Shown here one piece after another: positions 16,143 to 24,128 of a stretch of DNA of 64,000 bases. The notes beneath the pieces are model-generated. The model was given only the letters and a program-made list of their open reading frames with translations. It did not search any database and had not been told where the DNA came from. The position numbers and the translations under genes are program-made. The DNA lies in the NCBI RefSeq assembly GCF_001612965.1, contig NZ_BDBL01000013.1, positions 1-64,000 on the forward strand, read 5' to 3'. How positions within the stretch are numbered: the stretch's first letter is position 1; every line of letters begins with the position of its first letter. This DNA comes from Nocardia kruczakiae NBRC 101016 (GTDB lineage Bacteria > Actinomycetota > Actinomycetes > Mycobacteriales > Mycobacteriaceae).

Positions 16143-17154
16143 CGGGTTTCCACCCCAGCTCCGGAGCTATCAGTTCCACCGTGTCGTGGAGGATCTGCTC
16201 ATAGTCCGCGCGATGGAATTCGTAGGGCAGCTCCAGACGCAGTTCGCCGGTCTGTGCGAGGACCGGATCGGCCCGTAGCTGTTCGAGAATCTGCTCGGCG
16301 GTGCCGACGACATCCGGGGCGAACAGGACCCGCCGCTCACCTTGCGGGCGGAGGGTGCGTTCGTGGCGGCCGGCGGCATAAGCGCGGTACCGCTCCCGGG
16401 TCGCCCGGTCGGCGCTGTCGAACGGGACGATCACCCGGCCGATCGCGACGCGCGCCGGGCGCGACGGATCGATGCGTTCGCGGTAGTCGTCGATGAGCCC
16501 CAGTTGAGCGGTCACGAAATCGTCACTGCGGTCACCGAATACGATATTTCCGCTGAGCAGATTCAGACCGTTCTCCGCCGCCCAGCGCACCGAACGGGTA
16601 CTCCCACCTCCGTACCAGACGCGGTCGGCCAGGCCGGGGCTGTGCGGCTGGAGCCGAGGGCGCTGGGTGTTGCCCGGCGAGTGGATGACGGTGTCGGCGT
16701 CGCCCAGGTAGTGGCCGCGCAGGTTCTCTATCAGCCGGGCCACCCGGCCGTAGGACAGGTCGAAGCTGCGCCAGTCGCCGTCGAAGACCAGATCACCGAT
16801 CAGGTCGGCGTGCGGTGGCGTCCCCGCGCTGAAACCCGGCTGCAAACGCCCCTCGGACAGCACGTCGGCCAGCGACAAGTCCTCGGCCAGCCGGAACGGG
16901 CTCTCGTACCCGATCGGAATCACCGCCGCGCCCAGCTCCACTCGGCTCGTCCGCTGGGCGGCCGCGGCCAGGAAGACCGCTGCCGAACCGACTCCGTGCT
17001 CGAGATGCCGTTGCCGGATCCATGCGCCGTCGAACCCGAGTCGCTCGCCGTATTCGAACAGTTGCAGCGTGTCCTCGAGGCCGGTGTACGGATCGTCGTC
17101 GAGGTAGTTTCCCGGGGTCAGGAACGCCAGCGAAGCGATCCGCGGCGAGCTCAT
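16132..17154 (-). CDS. LLM-class flavin-dependent oxidoreductase
   Basis: This 340-residue protein of the bacterial-luciferase-like (TIM barrel) superfamily oxidises a substrate with FMNH2 or F420. Characteristic segments are ASLAFLTPGNY at the N-terminus, LFEYGERLGFDGAWIRQRHL, RVELGAAVIPIGYESPFRLAEDL (split here by family convention at the barrel strand), LSEGRLQPGFSAGTPPH and DRVWYGGGSTRSVRWAAENG. The ATG overlaps the stop of the DUF1684 gene (ATGA), so the two are one operon and translationally coupled. The F420-versus-FMN choice and the substrate cannot be read from sequence. Confidence 0.85.
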   Translation of the reverse strand: MSSPRIASLAFLTPGNYLDDDPYTGLEDTLQLFEYGERLGFDGAWIRQRHLEHGVGSAAVFLAAAAQRTSRVELGAAVIPIGYESPFRLAEDLSLADVLSEGRLQPGFSAGTPPHADLIGDLVFDGDWRSFDLSYGRVARLIENLRGHYLGDADTVIHSPGNTQRPRLQPHSPGLADRVWYGGGSTRSVRWAAENGLNLLSGNIVFGDRSDDFVTAQLGLIDDYRERIDPSRPARVAIGRVIVPFDSADRATRERYRAYAAGRHERTLRPQGERRVLFAPDVVGTAEQILEQLRADPVLAQTGELRLELPYEFHRADYEQILHDTVELIAPELGWKPALA

Positions 17155-17975
17155 TCCTGACGCTCGTAGGGGATCTTCTCCCCTGCCTCGACCGCGATCG
17201 GCAGCCGGTTCTCCGCCGGTGGCAGCGGGCAGGTCGCCAGATCGGTGTACGCGCACGGCAGGTTCACCGCACGGTTGAAGTCGAGCACGACCGTTCCGTC
17301 GGCACCCGGCGCCGGCACCTGCAGCACCCGATTCGCCGCGTAGGTGGTGACTCCGGACGTCGCGTCGGTGAACAACACCGACAGATCTCCGGGGCCCTTG
17401 CCGGGAAAAGCGGTGAGGCGCAACGGCTTACCGTCGACCTCGAATTCGATCTGCCCCGGCGCGTCGTACACGTGCTCGAGTCCTTCCACCGCAGCGCCGA
17501 CCGTCGTCGGCCGCGGCTCGTCGAAGGCCACATAGCGCCCTGTGACCGCCCACTTCGGGTCCGGCGCGAACGCCGGAGTGCCGCGAAAAGCGGTGCGCAG
17601 CGGGGTGTTCGGGTGCCGAGGGCGCACGATGTCATGGCCACCCCGCTTCGCGACCTCGATCACCGCGTCTCCCCAGACGGCGTTCACGCCACCGCGCTCG
17701 GGAATGACGCCGAATCCATAGCGGCCGCGCACCGGCTCGTCGTCGACGACCAACTCTTCATCCTCGTCGAGCACGACCACCACGCCGTCGGCCCCGGTCG
17801 ACCAGGTGCCGGGGGCGTCGTCGAAGCGCTGCGGGTTCTCGGTGAGCCAGTGCAGACTCGTGATAGCGAGAAAACCGTGCCGGTCGGACAGGTGCGCCTC
17901 CTGCCGCCGATGCCATTCCTGCCACTCGGTGGTGAAAGTGTCCGCGTCGGTGGGCGACGGTGCCGGTGTTGCCAT
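17151..17975 (-). CDS. DUF1684 domain protein
   Basis: A 274-residue cytosolic protein of the DUF1684 family. Conserved parts are WHRRQEAHLSDRHGFLAITS and LHWL near residues 20-45, and the C-terminal signature DFNRAVNLPCAYTDLATCPL followed by PPAENRLPI with its two cysteines. No catalytic function is established for the family. It is the first gene of a two-gene operon with the LLM oxidoreductase, suggesting a joint oxidative or protective role. A folded inverted-repeat element lies 143-200 bp upstream and could be part of its 5' leader. Confidence 0.8.
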   Translation of the reverse strand: MATPAPSPTDADTFTTEWQEWHRRQEAHLSDRHGFLAITSLHWLTENPQRFDDAPGTWSTGADGVVVVLDEDEELVVDDEPVRGRYGFGVIPERGGVNAVWGDAVIEVAKRGGHDIVRPRHPNTPLRTAFRGTPAFAPDPKWAVTGRYVAFDEPRPTTVGAAVEGLEHVYDAPGQIEFEVDGKPLRLTAFPGKGPGDLSVLFTDATSGVTTYAANRVLQVPAPGADGTVVLDFNRAVNLPCAYTDLATCPLPPAENRLPIAVEAGEKIPYERQE

Positions 17976-18117
17976 GGTTTCGATGTAAGCGGATGCCCGG
18001 TCCCGGGCACAGGCTTCCGCTCAGCCCGAACACAATTCGAGTGTCGGTCGGCGACCGGGGCGGGAGAGAATCATGTGCGCGGTCGAGCGGAGGCGCAGTC
18101 GGGATCGGGTGAACTTT

Positions 18118-18175
18118 TCGTGCAAACCTCCGCGCGATTGCGCGAAAGCCGCCGATAGCGGCGAGGTTTGCACGA
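18118..18175. other. T-shaped (three-way junction) inverted-repeat element
   Basis: A 13-bp perfect outer stem, TCGTGCAAACCTC (18118-18130) with GAGGTTTGCACGA (18163-18175), encloses two perfect 5-bp hairpins back to back. These are CGCGC-GATT-GCGCG (18131-18144) and GCCGC-CGATA-GCGGC (18148-18162), separated only by AAA. All 58 nt are accounted for by this fold, giving a three-way junction in either strand. No U-run follows in either direction. It lies in the 325-bp gap between the FAD oxidoreductase gene (ends 18301) and the DUF1684 start; the rest of that gap shows nothing recognisable. It could be a structured RNA leader, a terminator, or a DNA element such as a replication or transposition hairpin. 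Confidence 0.7.
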
Positions 18176-18300
18176 TTAGTACACCCCCCAGCCAACTCGC
18201 CACTCACCGGCAGCGACTACTGATCACTCAGGGCAGTGCGCTTGAACTGGTGCGTTTCGCGGGCACGGTGCCGCGCACAGCCGCGTCGCATCGGTCCCCC

Positions 18301-19485
18301 CTAGGCAACCGGAACAATGTCGGCGTGCCTGGCCTGCAGTTGCGCCGGCCGGTACTTGCCGTCGGAGAACCAGTGGTGCGAGCCGGGTTTGCGGGCCTCG
18401 GTCGCCAGATGCTTGATCCCCGCCTCGCACGCGAATTCCTTGAGCTTCTTTCCCGCGAACCCGCTGAAGTACAGCCGCATGGCGGTCTCGTCCTTGTGCC
18501 CGAGCTGGTAGATCCCGGCGTCCCGGCCGAAGCTGAGGCACATGGCGGGGAAAGCGAGGTCGATCGCCGAGGGCTGCTCCCCCGCGATGCGATGCAGGAC
18601 GGTGTCGGCGGCGTGCGCGCCCAGGCAGTACGCCGTGTAGGCGCTCATGCGGAACGGCAGATCCGAAGGTGCCGACGAATCACCGGCCGCGACGATGCGT
18701 TCGTCGTCGACGCTGGTCAGTGTCTCGTCGGTGAGCAGCCGCCCGGCGGCATCAACACTCAAACCGCTGCGCCCGGCCAGGTCCGGTACGCCGAAGCCCG
18801 CCGCCCAGATCGTCACGGCGCTGGCCAGGGTCCGGCCGTCGCCGAGTACCACAGCGTCTCGCCCGATCGCGGTGACGGTCGCATCGGAACCTTCGATCAC
18901 CTGCACTCCGAGTTTCGCGAGGTACTTGTGCGCCGTGCGCCGCGCCTTGGGATGCAGATACGGACCGAGAACGCTGCCGCACACCAGGGTGACCGCGCGC
19001 CCTTGTCCGGCCAGCTCGGCGGCGGTCTCGATCCCGGTCGGCCCGCCTCCGATCACCGTCACCGCGGCCGACGAGGGCGTATCGAAGAGGACCGATCGCA
19101 GCCGCTGAGCCGCCTCCAAAGTCGCTATCGGATAGGCGAATTCGGCCGCACCGGGTATCCGCGGCGCGGGGATGCCACTGCCCACCGCGTAGATCAGGTA
19201 GTCGTAACCGCGGCTGTCACCGCCGGCCAGCTGGACCGTGCGCCCCGCCGCGTCGATCCGCGTCACGCTGTCGATGACCAGCCGCACCTTCTCGGCCAGG
19301 ACATCCTGGTAATCGACGACCGCCTCGTGCGTCGCGCCCACCAGCTGATGCAACCGCAGCCGCGGAACGAAGACCTGGCGGGGGTTGATCACCGTCACCC
19401 GGACGTCGTCACGCTGCGTCAGGCGGTTGGCCGCCATCACCCCGGCGTATCCGCCACCGATCACGAGGACTTCGTTGTTCTTCAT
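18301..19485 (-). CDS. FAD-dependent NAD(P)H oxidoreductase (NDH-2/AIF-like)
   Basis: This 394-residue flavoprotein has two dinucleotide-binding motifs: VLVIGGGYAGVMAANRL for FAD at residues 6-22 and AVTVIGGGPTGIETAAELAG for NAD(P)H near 145. It also has the TIWAAGFGVPDLA strand and the FAD-anchoring VAAGDSS motif. The overall layout is that of type II NADH dehydrogenases, but it lacks the C-terminal hydrophobic anchor and is shorter than mycobacterial Ndh, so an AIF/FSP1-like soluble oxidoreductase is equally possible. The ATG follows GGAGG at 6 nt. It is the only gene in its unit. Confidence 0.82.
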   Translation of the reverse strand: MKNNEVLVIGGGYAGVMAANRLTQRDDVRVTVINPRQVFVPRLRLHQLVGATHEAVVDYQDVLAEKVRLVIDSVTRIDAAGRTVQLAGGDSRGYDYLIYAVGSGIPAPRIPGAAEFAYPIATLEAAQRLRSVLFDTPSSAAVTVIGGGPTGIETAAELAGQGRAVTLVCGSVLGPYLHPKARRTAHKYLAKLGVQVIEGSDATVTAIGRDAVVLGDGRTLASAVTIWAAGFGVPDLAGRSGLSVDAAGRLLTDETLTSVDDERIVAAGDSSAPSDLPFRMSAYTAYCLGAHAADTVLHRIAGEQPSAIDLAFPAMCLSFGRDAGIYQLGHKDETAMRLYFSGFAGKKLKEFACEAGIKHLATEARKPGSHHWFSDGKYRPAQLQARHADIVPVA

Positions 19486-19589
19486 CGTCTTCCTCCGTTT
19501 GCTGAGGGGGTCGGGCATAAGACGCCGCGTTCCCGGCAGCTGTGACAGCGCGTGAGGTGGATCACGAAAACTCGGATCGCTTACGGTTG

Positions 19590-21428
19590 TCAGCGATCCT
19601 GCTTCGGACCGGCGGATCGACCCGGCGGTGCAGTCTTTCGCCGTTCGGGTGCTGCGGAGGGTTTCTCGGTCTCGGGGACGTCGCTGGATGCACTGCTCGA
19701 AGTGCTCGGCTCCGATGCGGCATCCGCGTGTGGCGCCACTTCGCAGGCGTTCGGCGCCGGGACACCGGACAACCGTTCGCCCAGCCACTGCGTAGACCCG
19801 AGAAAGCCGTCGAAGTAGCCCAGGATATGTTCCCCGCCCACGATGCTCTTCGTGGCCGGAACTCCCAGAGCACACTGTTCGGCATAGAACGCCTCCGCCT
19901 TGGCGACCGGCATCCAGGGATCGTGCACGCCGTTGTAGATATAGATCGGCATACCGGCCTTCCGGCCCTTCAGGCTCAATCGCCGGAACATCATGTCGGC
20001 GAATTCGGTGTGAAGCGGGTCGGCCATATTCGCCACGGCCGCGTAGGGCACGAACACTCCGATGTCCGCCATGGTCGAACTGCACACGTCCTCGAGCGGG
20101 GAAATGGCCGCCCATTGCGCCAGATGGTTCATGCGGCTGAGGAGTTCGGGGTGTTCGCGGGCCAGCGCGAGCGTGACGGTCAGCATCAGGCCCGAGGCGT
20201 AGGTGCCGTCGAAGGTCTTCGCGAAGGATTCGTAGTCGATGGGCAGGCCGCCCATCGCGGCTCCGGCCAGGTGGGGTGTCAGTTCCGGCGCGTATTCGTG
20301 TGCGAGCATCGCGGCGGCGTAGCTGGCGATGGCACCGCCGGAGTAGCCGGTCATCGCGAAACGGCTCTCGCCGAACTCGTCCGGCATCAGGTGGCGTACC
20401 GCACGCACGGTGTCGAGCATGATGTGGCCGGCCACGGTCGGCTCGGCATAGGCCATCAAGGGGCCCTCGTGGTCCGGGATCACCACCGCGTAGTTCCGGC
20501 TCGCCGCCCACATCGTCGGTGACGGGACGAAATCGTTGCCGGTGCCGCCGGTGGTGATGTCGAATCCGTGGGAGAACACGTAGCCGGGAGCGCAGCGCCG
20601 GTTGAGCGCGTTGATCGGCGGCGCGTTCAGCAACACCGGGCGGCTCCCCGGCCCGGTCCAGCGGCCGAAGGGCAACAGCAGCGTCGCGGTTCCGAAGGAG
20701 GGCGCGCCGGCGGAGTTCGTGGTCCGGAATTTCACCTGGATCGCCCGCTGAACCGGTGTGAGCACCGTCAGGAAGACCATCGGCACCCCCGGCCAGCTGA
20801 CATCCCGCGATTCGATGACGTCACCGGGTGCGTAATGCGCGAGATCCGCCGGGGCCTCGTCGAAGAACGGATCCCCGGTCGGACTGGATTGAATCGCCTT
20901 CCACAGCGCCTGCGGATCCGACGCGTCGCCGGGATCGGAAGCAGCAGACCCGATCCCTGGCAGCACCGACGTCGGCGCGGGAATGGTGTCGTCGAGCCAT
21001 TTCTGAAACGCCGATGGACCCGGATCATGGTGGGCGGCAGGAGGATTCGGCTCGGAGGAGGCAGCGCCCGGATCAGCCGCCGACGGCGCAGCGGGGCTGG
21101 ACGCCGACGGTGCAGGTCGATCGGAGACCGACGGCGCAGCAGGACTCGACCCGGACTGCGCAGGCCGGTCGGAGGTTGACGGCGCAATCGGGCCCGATGC
21201 GGAAGGCGCGGCACTATCGGTTCCGGGCGGCTCGGCTGGACCGGGCGCTGAAGGAATAGCCCGCTCAGGGATGGACGGCTCCCCGGGGCCCGATGCAGAC
21301 GGAGGTGTCGGGCCGGTGGTGGACGGTGCCGGGGTAGGCGACGGCTGGTCGGCGAGCGCGGCGACCGGCCCCAACGCCACCGCGCACCCGATCGCCAGCG
21401 TGACCGTGGCGCTCCGCAGACATTTCAC
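19590..21428 (-). CDS. secreted LIP-family lipase with long Pro/Ser/Ala linker
   Basis: This 612-residue protein has a signal peptide (residues 1-25, cleavage at ALA), a 110-residue low-complexity linker of repeated AAPS/SDRPAPSAS units, then a secretory-lipase (PF03583) domain. The domain has PDHEGP, the nucleophile elbow GYSGG, the acid in NGVHDPWMP and the His in GGEHILGYF. It would hydrolyse triacylglycerols or esters outside the cell. A second Ser/Glu/Pro-rich tail of about 45 residues ends in basic residues, perhaps for wall association. A GTG start is inferred because the frame upstream looks non-coding; the ribosome binding site is weak. Confidence 0.82.
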   Translation of the reverse strand: MKCLRSATVTLAIGCAVALGPVAALADQPSPTPAPSTTGPTPPSASGPGEPSIPERAIPSAPGPAEPPGTDSAAPSASGPIAPSTSDRPAQSGSSPAAPSVSDRPAPSASSPAAPSAADPGAASSEPNPPAAHHDPGPSAFQKWLDDTIPAPTSVLPGIGSAASDPGDASDPQALWKAIQSSPTGDPFFDEAPADLAHYAPGDVIESRDVSWPGVPMVFLTVLTPVQRAIQVKFRTTNSAGAPSFGTATLLLPFGRWTGPGSRPVLLNAPPINALNRRCAPGYVFSHGFDITTGGTGNDFVPSPTMWAASRNYAVVIPDHEGPLMAYAEPTVAGHIMLDTVRAVRHLMPDEFGESRFAMTGYSGGAIASYAAAMLAHEYAPELTPHLAGAAMGGLPIDYESFAKTFDGTYASGLMLTVTLALAREHPELLSRMNHLAQWAAISPLEDVCSSTMADIGVFVPYAAVANMADPLHTEFADMMFRRLSLKGRKAGMPIYIYNGVHDPWMPVAKAEAFYAEQCALGVPATKSIVGGEHILGYFDGFLGSTQWLGERLSGVPAPNACEVAPHADAASEPSTSSSASSDVPETEKPSAAPERRKTAPPGRSAGPKQDR

Positions 21429-21936
21429 GACAACACATCCGCCCTGTCGGAGTTGTACTCGAACCGAAGGTCGTGCAGAAGTGGAACAGTCCCGGCAAAT
21501 CCGGCACACAAAGGGCGCATGTCGGCAGCGGCCGACACCGCACCGACTTCCGAAAGATACCCCCGGACCAGCAAACTTCGGTGGATCTGCGACGGCACAC
21601 CACCTCGTGTCCTCGAGCGGCGTGGACCCAGCACCGGCCTCCGCTGCGGCAGCCTCGACGCCGGAACCACCTCGCGCGGCATCCCACCCATGCCGGGTGT
21701 GCGAGACGTAGCCGATGTCAGTTCGTGCCCGGTGGATTTCGCGGGCGGAACGCTAGCGCACGACTCCGGGTGATGGATGTTCGCCGGCGCCGCGTCGCTC
21801 CAGCGCCCATGCGGGCAGTGGCTCGCGGGCCGACAGCCACTCCTCAGGCAACATCAGGCAACGACCGCAAGCCTCGGTTCGAGCCGACATCACGGTGTGC
21901 CGCCGTATACCGCGATCGACACGCACGCCAGGAATC
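21429..21936. other. 508-bp gap without a recognisable gene
   Basis: Between the lipase start and the end of the MFS gene I read all frames and found no credible protein. The short open frames are Arg/Pro/Ser-rich and lack ribosome binding sites. The part next to 21428 should hold the lipase promoter, and the part next to 21937 the 3' end of the PKS operon, but no clear terminator hairpin is visible. Confidence 0.4.
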
Positions 21937-23415
21937 TCAGTTCATGCGCTGTGCTCGCGGCAAAGCCAACGTCAGCGCCCCCAATCCGAAGGACACCACG
22001 GCCAGTGCCACCATCATGGTGAGCGCGCCGTCGAGGGTGTGGGAGCGGAAGAACAGGGTGGTCAGAACCGCCAAACCCAGTGCGTTGCCGATCTGTTCGA
22101 TGGTCGGGACCACGCCCGATGTCTCCGACATGTGGTCGGCGTTCAGGCCCGCCAGCATGATGGGCTGGATTTGAACGGCGAAGATCCCTACTCCGAAGCC
22201 GGCTGCGCAGACGGCGGGAGCGGCGATGAAAGGGTTGGCGATGCCGCTGGTCAGGTGCAGGTAGATGGCGCCGCCGCCCATGCAGCCGCCGTAGAGGGTG
22301 ACGCCTGCGGCCAGGATCAGGATTCCCCACTGGCGGACCAGGAACAGGGAGGCGATCGCTCCGGCACCGGCGCCCAGGGCGAACAGCGTCATGACGATCG
22401 CGGTGTGCCACGGCGTGTAGCCGAGGACGTCCTGCATGGTGATGGAGGCGGCGAAGACGAACGCGGTGAACAGACCGAAGAAGAGGCAGACCAGGATGGA
22501 GCCGATACGGAAGCCTCTGTCGGAGAACAGATCCAGGCGCATCAAAGGGCTGGCTCCGCGGGACGAACGCCTGATCTGGTGGGCCACGAACAGGGCACAC
22601 ACCACCACTCCGGCCAGGCCGAGGGCGATCGGCTGGGCTTGCCAGCCGTGTTGCTGGACCAGGGCCAGGGCATAGACGACCAGGAGTAGGCCGACTCCGG
22701 ACAGCGCCGCGCCGCCCAGGTCGAGGCGCTCGGGCGACGGCGGGCGGCCTATGCGCAGGTAGCGCCAGGCGAGGGCGAAGGCGACCATGCCGATGGGAAG
22801 GTTGATCAAAAAGACCGTGCGCCAACCCCAGCCGCCGATGTCGAGGGTCAGCAGGGCGCCGCCGAGAATGGGCCCGAGCATGCCGGCGAAACCGGCGACG
22901 CCACCGTACATGGCGAAGACCAGGGAGTGGCGTTCACGAGGGAAGCTGGCGATCAGAATGGCGATGGTTTGAGCTGCCATGCCCGCGCCCGCCGCACCCT
23001 GAACTACCCGGGCCACTACCAATTCGGTTGCACCCGTGCACAATCCGCACCAGACCGATGCCGCCGTGAACGCCACCACCGAGGTGAGGAACATGGCGCG
23101 ACGACCGACGACGGCGCCGAGGCGGGCGGCACTGAGCAGCGTGCAGGCGAAGGCGAGTGAATAGCCCGAAATCACCAGCAGTTCCGCCGAACGGGAGGCG
23201 CCGAGTTCGGAGGTCATTCTCGGCAGCGCTGTGTTCACGATCGTCACATCGATCATCTGCATGAACACCGCGATCAGACAGCCGGCGAAGGCCAGCCAAG
23301 CCGCCGATTCGGAGGGCGACGAGTCGGGAAGCAGGACACCATGTTCGGGTTCACCGGCCTTCGCCGGCTCGCCGACGAAATCAAGTTTGCTTCCGCTCCC
23401 GGTGATTCGCGTCAT
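21937..23415 (-). CDS. MFS transporter, DHA2 (EmrB/QacA) type
   Basis: This 492-residue major facilitator has 14 predicted helices. The hallmark first-helix motif MIDVTIVNTALPRM, then LVISGYSLAFACTLLSAARL, the motif-C-like GPILGGALL, and GGWGWRTVFLINLPIG (all typical of DHA2 drug and lipid exporters) are present. A hydrophilic N-terminal tail of about 50 residues precedes helix 1. The ATG overlaps the stop of the preceding gene (ATGA), making it the last gene of the PKS operon. In that context it probably moves the product or an intermediate across the membrane; a generic drug exporter is the alternative. Confidence 0.87.
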   Translation of the reverse strand: MTRITGSGSKLDFVGEPAKAGEPEHGVLLPDSSPSESAAWLAFAGCLIAVFMQMIDVTIVNTALPRMTSELGASRSAELLVISGYSLAFACTLLSAARLGAVVGRRAMFLTSVVAFTAASVWCGLCTGATELVVARVVQGAAGAGMAAQTIAILIASFPRERHSLVFAMYGGVAGFAGMLGPILGGALLTLDIGGWGWRTVFLINLPIGMVAFALAWRYLRIGRPPSPERLDLGGAALSGVGLLLVVYALALVQQHGWQAQPIALGLAGVVVCALFVAHQIRRSSRGASPLMRLDLFSDRGFRIGSILVCLFFGLFTAFVFAASITMQDVLGYTPWHTAIVMTLFALGAGAGAIASLFLVRQWGILILAAGVTLYGGCMGGGAIYLHLTSGIANPFIAAPAVCAAGFGVGIFAVQIQPIMLAGLNADHMSETSGVVPTIEQIGNALGLAVLTTLFFRSHTLDGALTMMVALAVVSFGLGALTLALPRAQRMN

Positions 23416-24113
23416 CCGGCCAACTCGATCACGCTGCGCGGCGCCGACAACGCCAGTTCGGTCGGGAAACTCAAGCGCACCAGCCGATGTGGTGGTTCCA
23501 CCTCGATATGCGCCACGAACGGAGGCAGCAATCCCCCGATCATCTTGTCCAGCAACATGTTCACCTGCCCGAAGCTCGGCCGCAGGCGCACCTGGCGGCA
23601 TTCGATCTCGCCCGCGCCGGCTGCCACGACCGCGCGTTTGTCCACGCGGGCGACCAGGGGCCAATGAACGGAGAAGGCCAGCCACGTATCGATCGACTGC
23701 GCCGCCCCCTCGGTGAGGTCGAGGCCGCGCAGCAGGGTCATGCCGCCGACGATCGGCATGATGTCGGTCGGGAACGGGGCGGGTGCTCCGCCGATCGGTA
23801 GGTGGACGGTGTCGATGAAATGCGCTTCCTCGCGGGAGACGACCACACCGCGGGAGCGGGTTTCGGCGCGGTAGTCCTCGGCGCGCAGGAATCCGCCGAC
23901 CCGGCCGAAACGCTGGTCGATGGTCAGTTCCAGTTCCCCGTCGCCGCTGGACGCCTCGAGCAGCGTCCGGTAGCCGCCGTTCTCGTGGGTGACGACGCTG
24001 GTCAGTTCGAAACCCGAACTGCGGCCGTCGGTTCCGACCGTGTACCGGCATTTTTCACCGTCGGGTATGCCGGGGTCGCGAAAGAGCATGGGCACGGGGC
24101 CTTGCGACACCAC
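23412..24113 (-). CDS. hypothetical protein of the PKS operon
   Basis: This 233-residue soluble protein has no signal peptide or helix. It begins MVSQGPVPMLFRDPGIPDGE, with CRYTVGTDGR following, and is rich in predicted beta strands throughout (FELTSVVTHENGGYRTLLEA, ELELTIDQRFGRV, HRLVRLSFPTELAL). The repeated strand pattern recalls DUF3108/TapB-like beta-barrel proteins, but this resemblance is by eye and weak. It lies 15 bp after papA and overlaps the MFS gene by 4 bp, so it is fixed in the operon, arguing for a direct role such as lipid binding or handing on of the acylated product. No catalytic motif was recognised. Confidence 0.6.
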   Translation of the reverse strand: MVSQGPVPMLFRDPGIPDGEKCRYTVGTDGRSSGFELTSVVTHENGGYRTLLEASSGDGELELTIDQRFGRVGGFLRAEDYRAETRSRGVVVSREEAHFIDTVHLPIGGAPAPFPTDIMPIVGGMTLLRGLDLTEGAAQSIDTWLAFSVHWPLVARVDKRAVVAAGAGEIECRQVRLRPSFGQVNMLLDKMIGGLLPPFVAHIEVEPPHRLVRLSFPTELALSAPRSVIELAG

Positions 24114-24128
24114 GAAACCTCCTGTAGT

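Noticed and set aside
18118..18175. T-shaped element called as a plain rho-independent terminator
   Set aside because: No U-run on either strand and an unnecessary second hairpin; left as an unassigned structured element.
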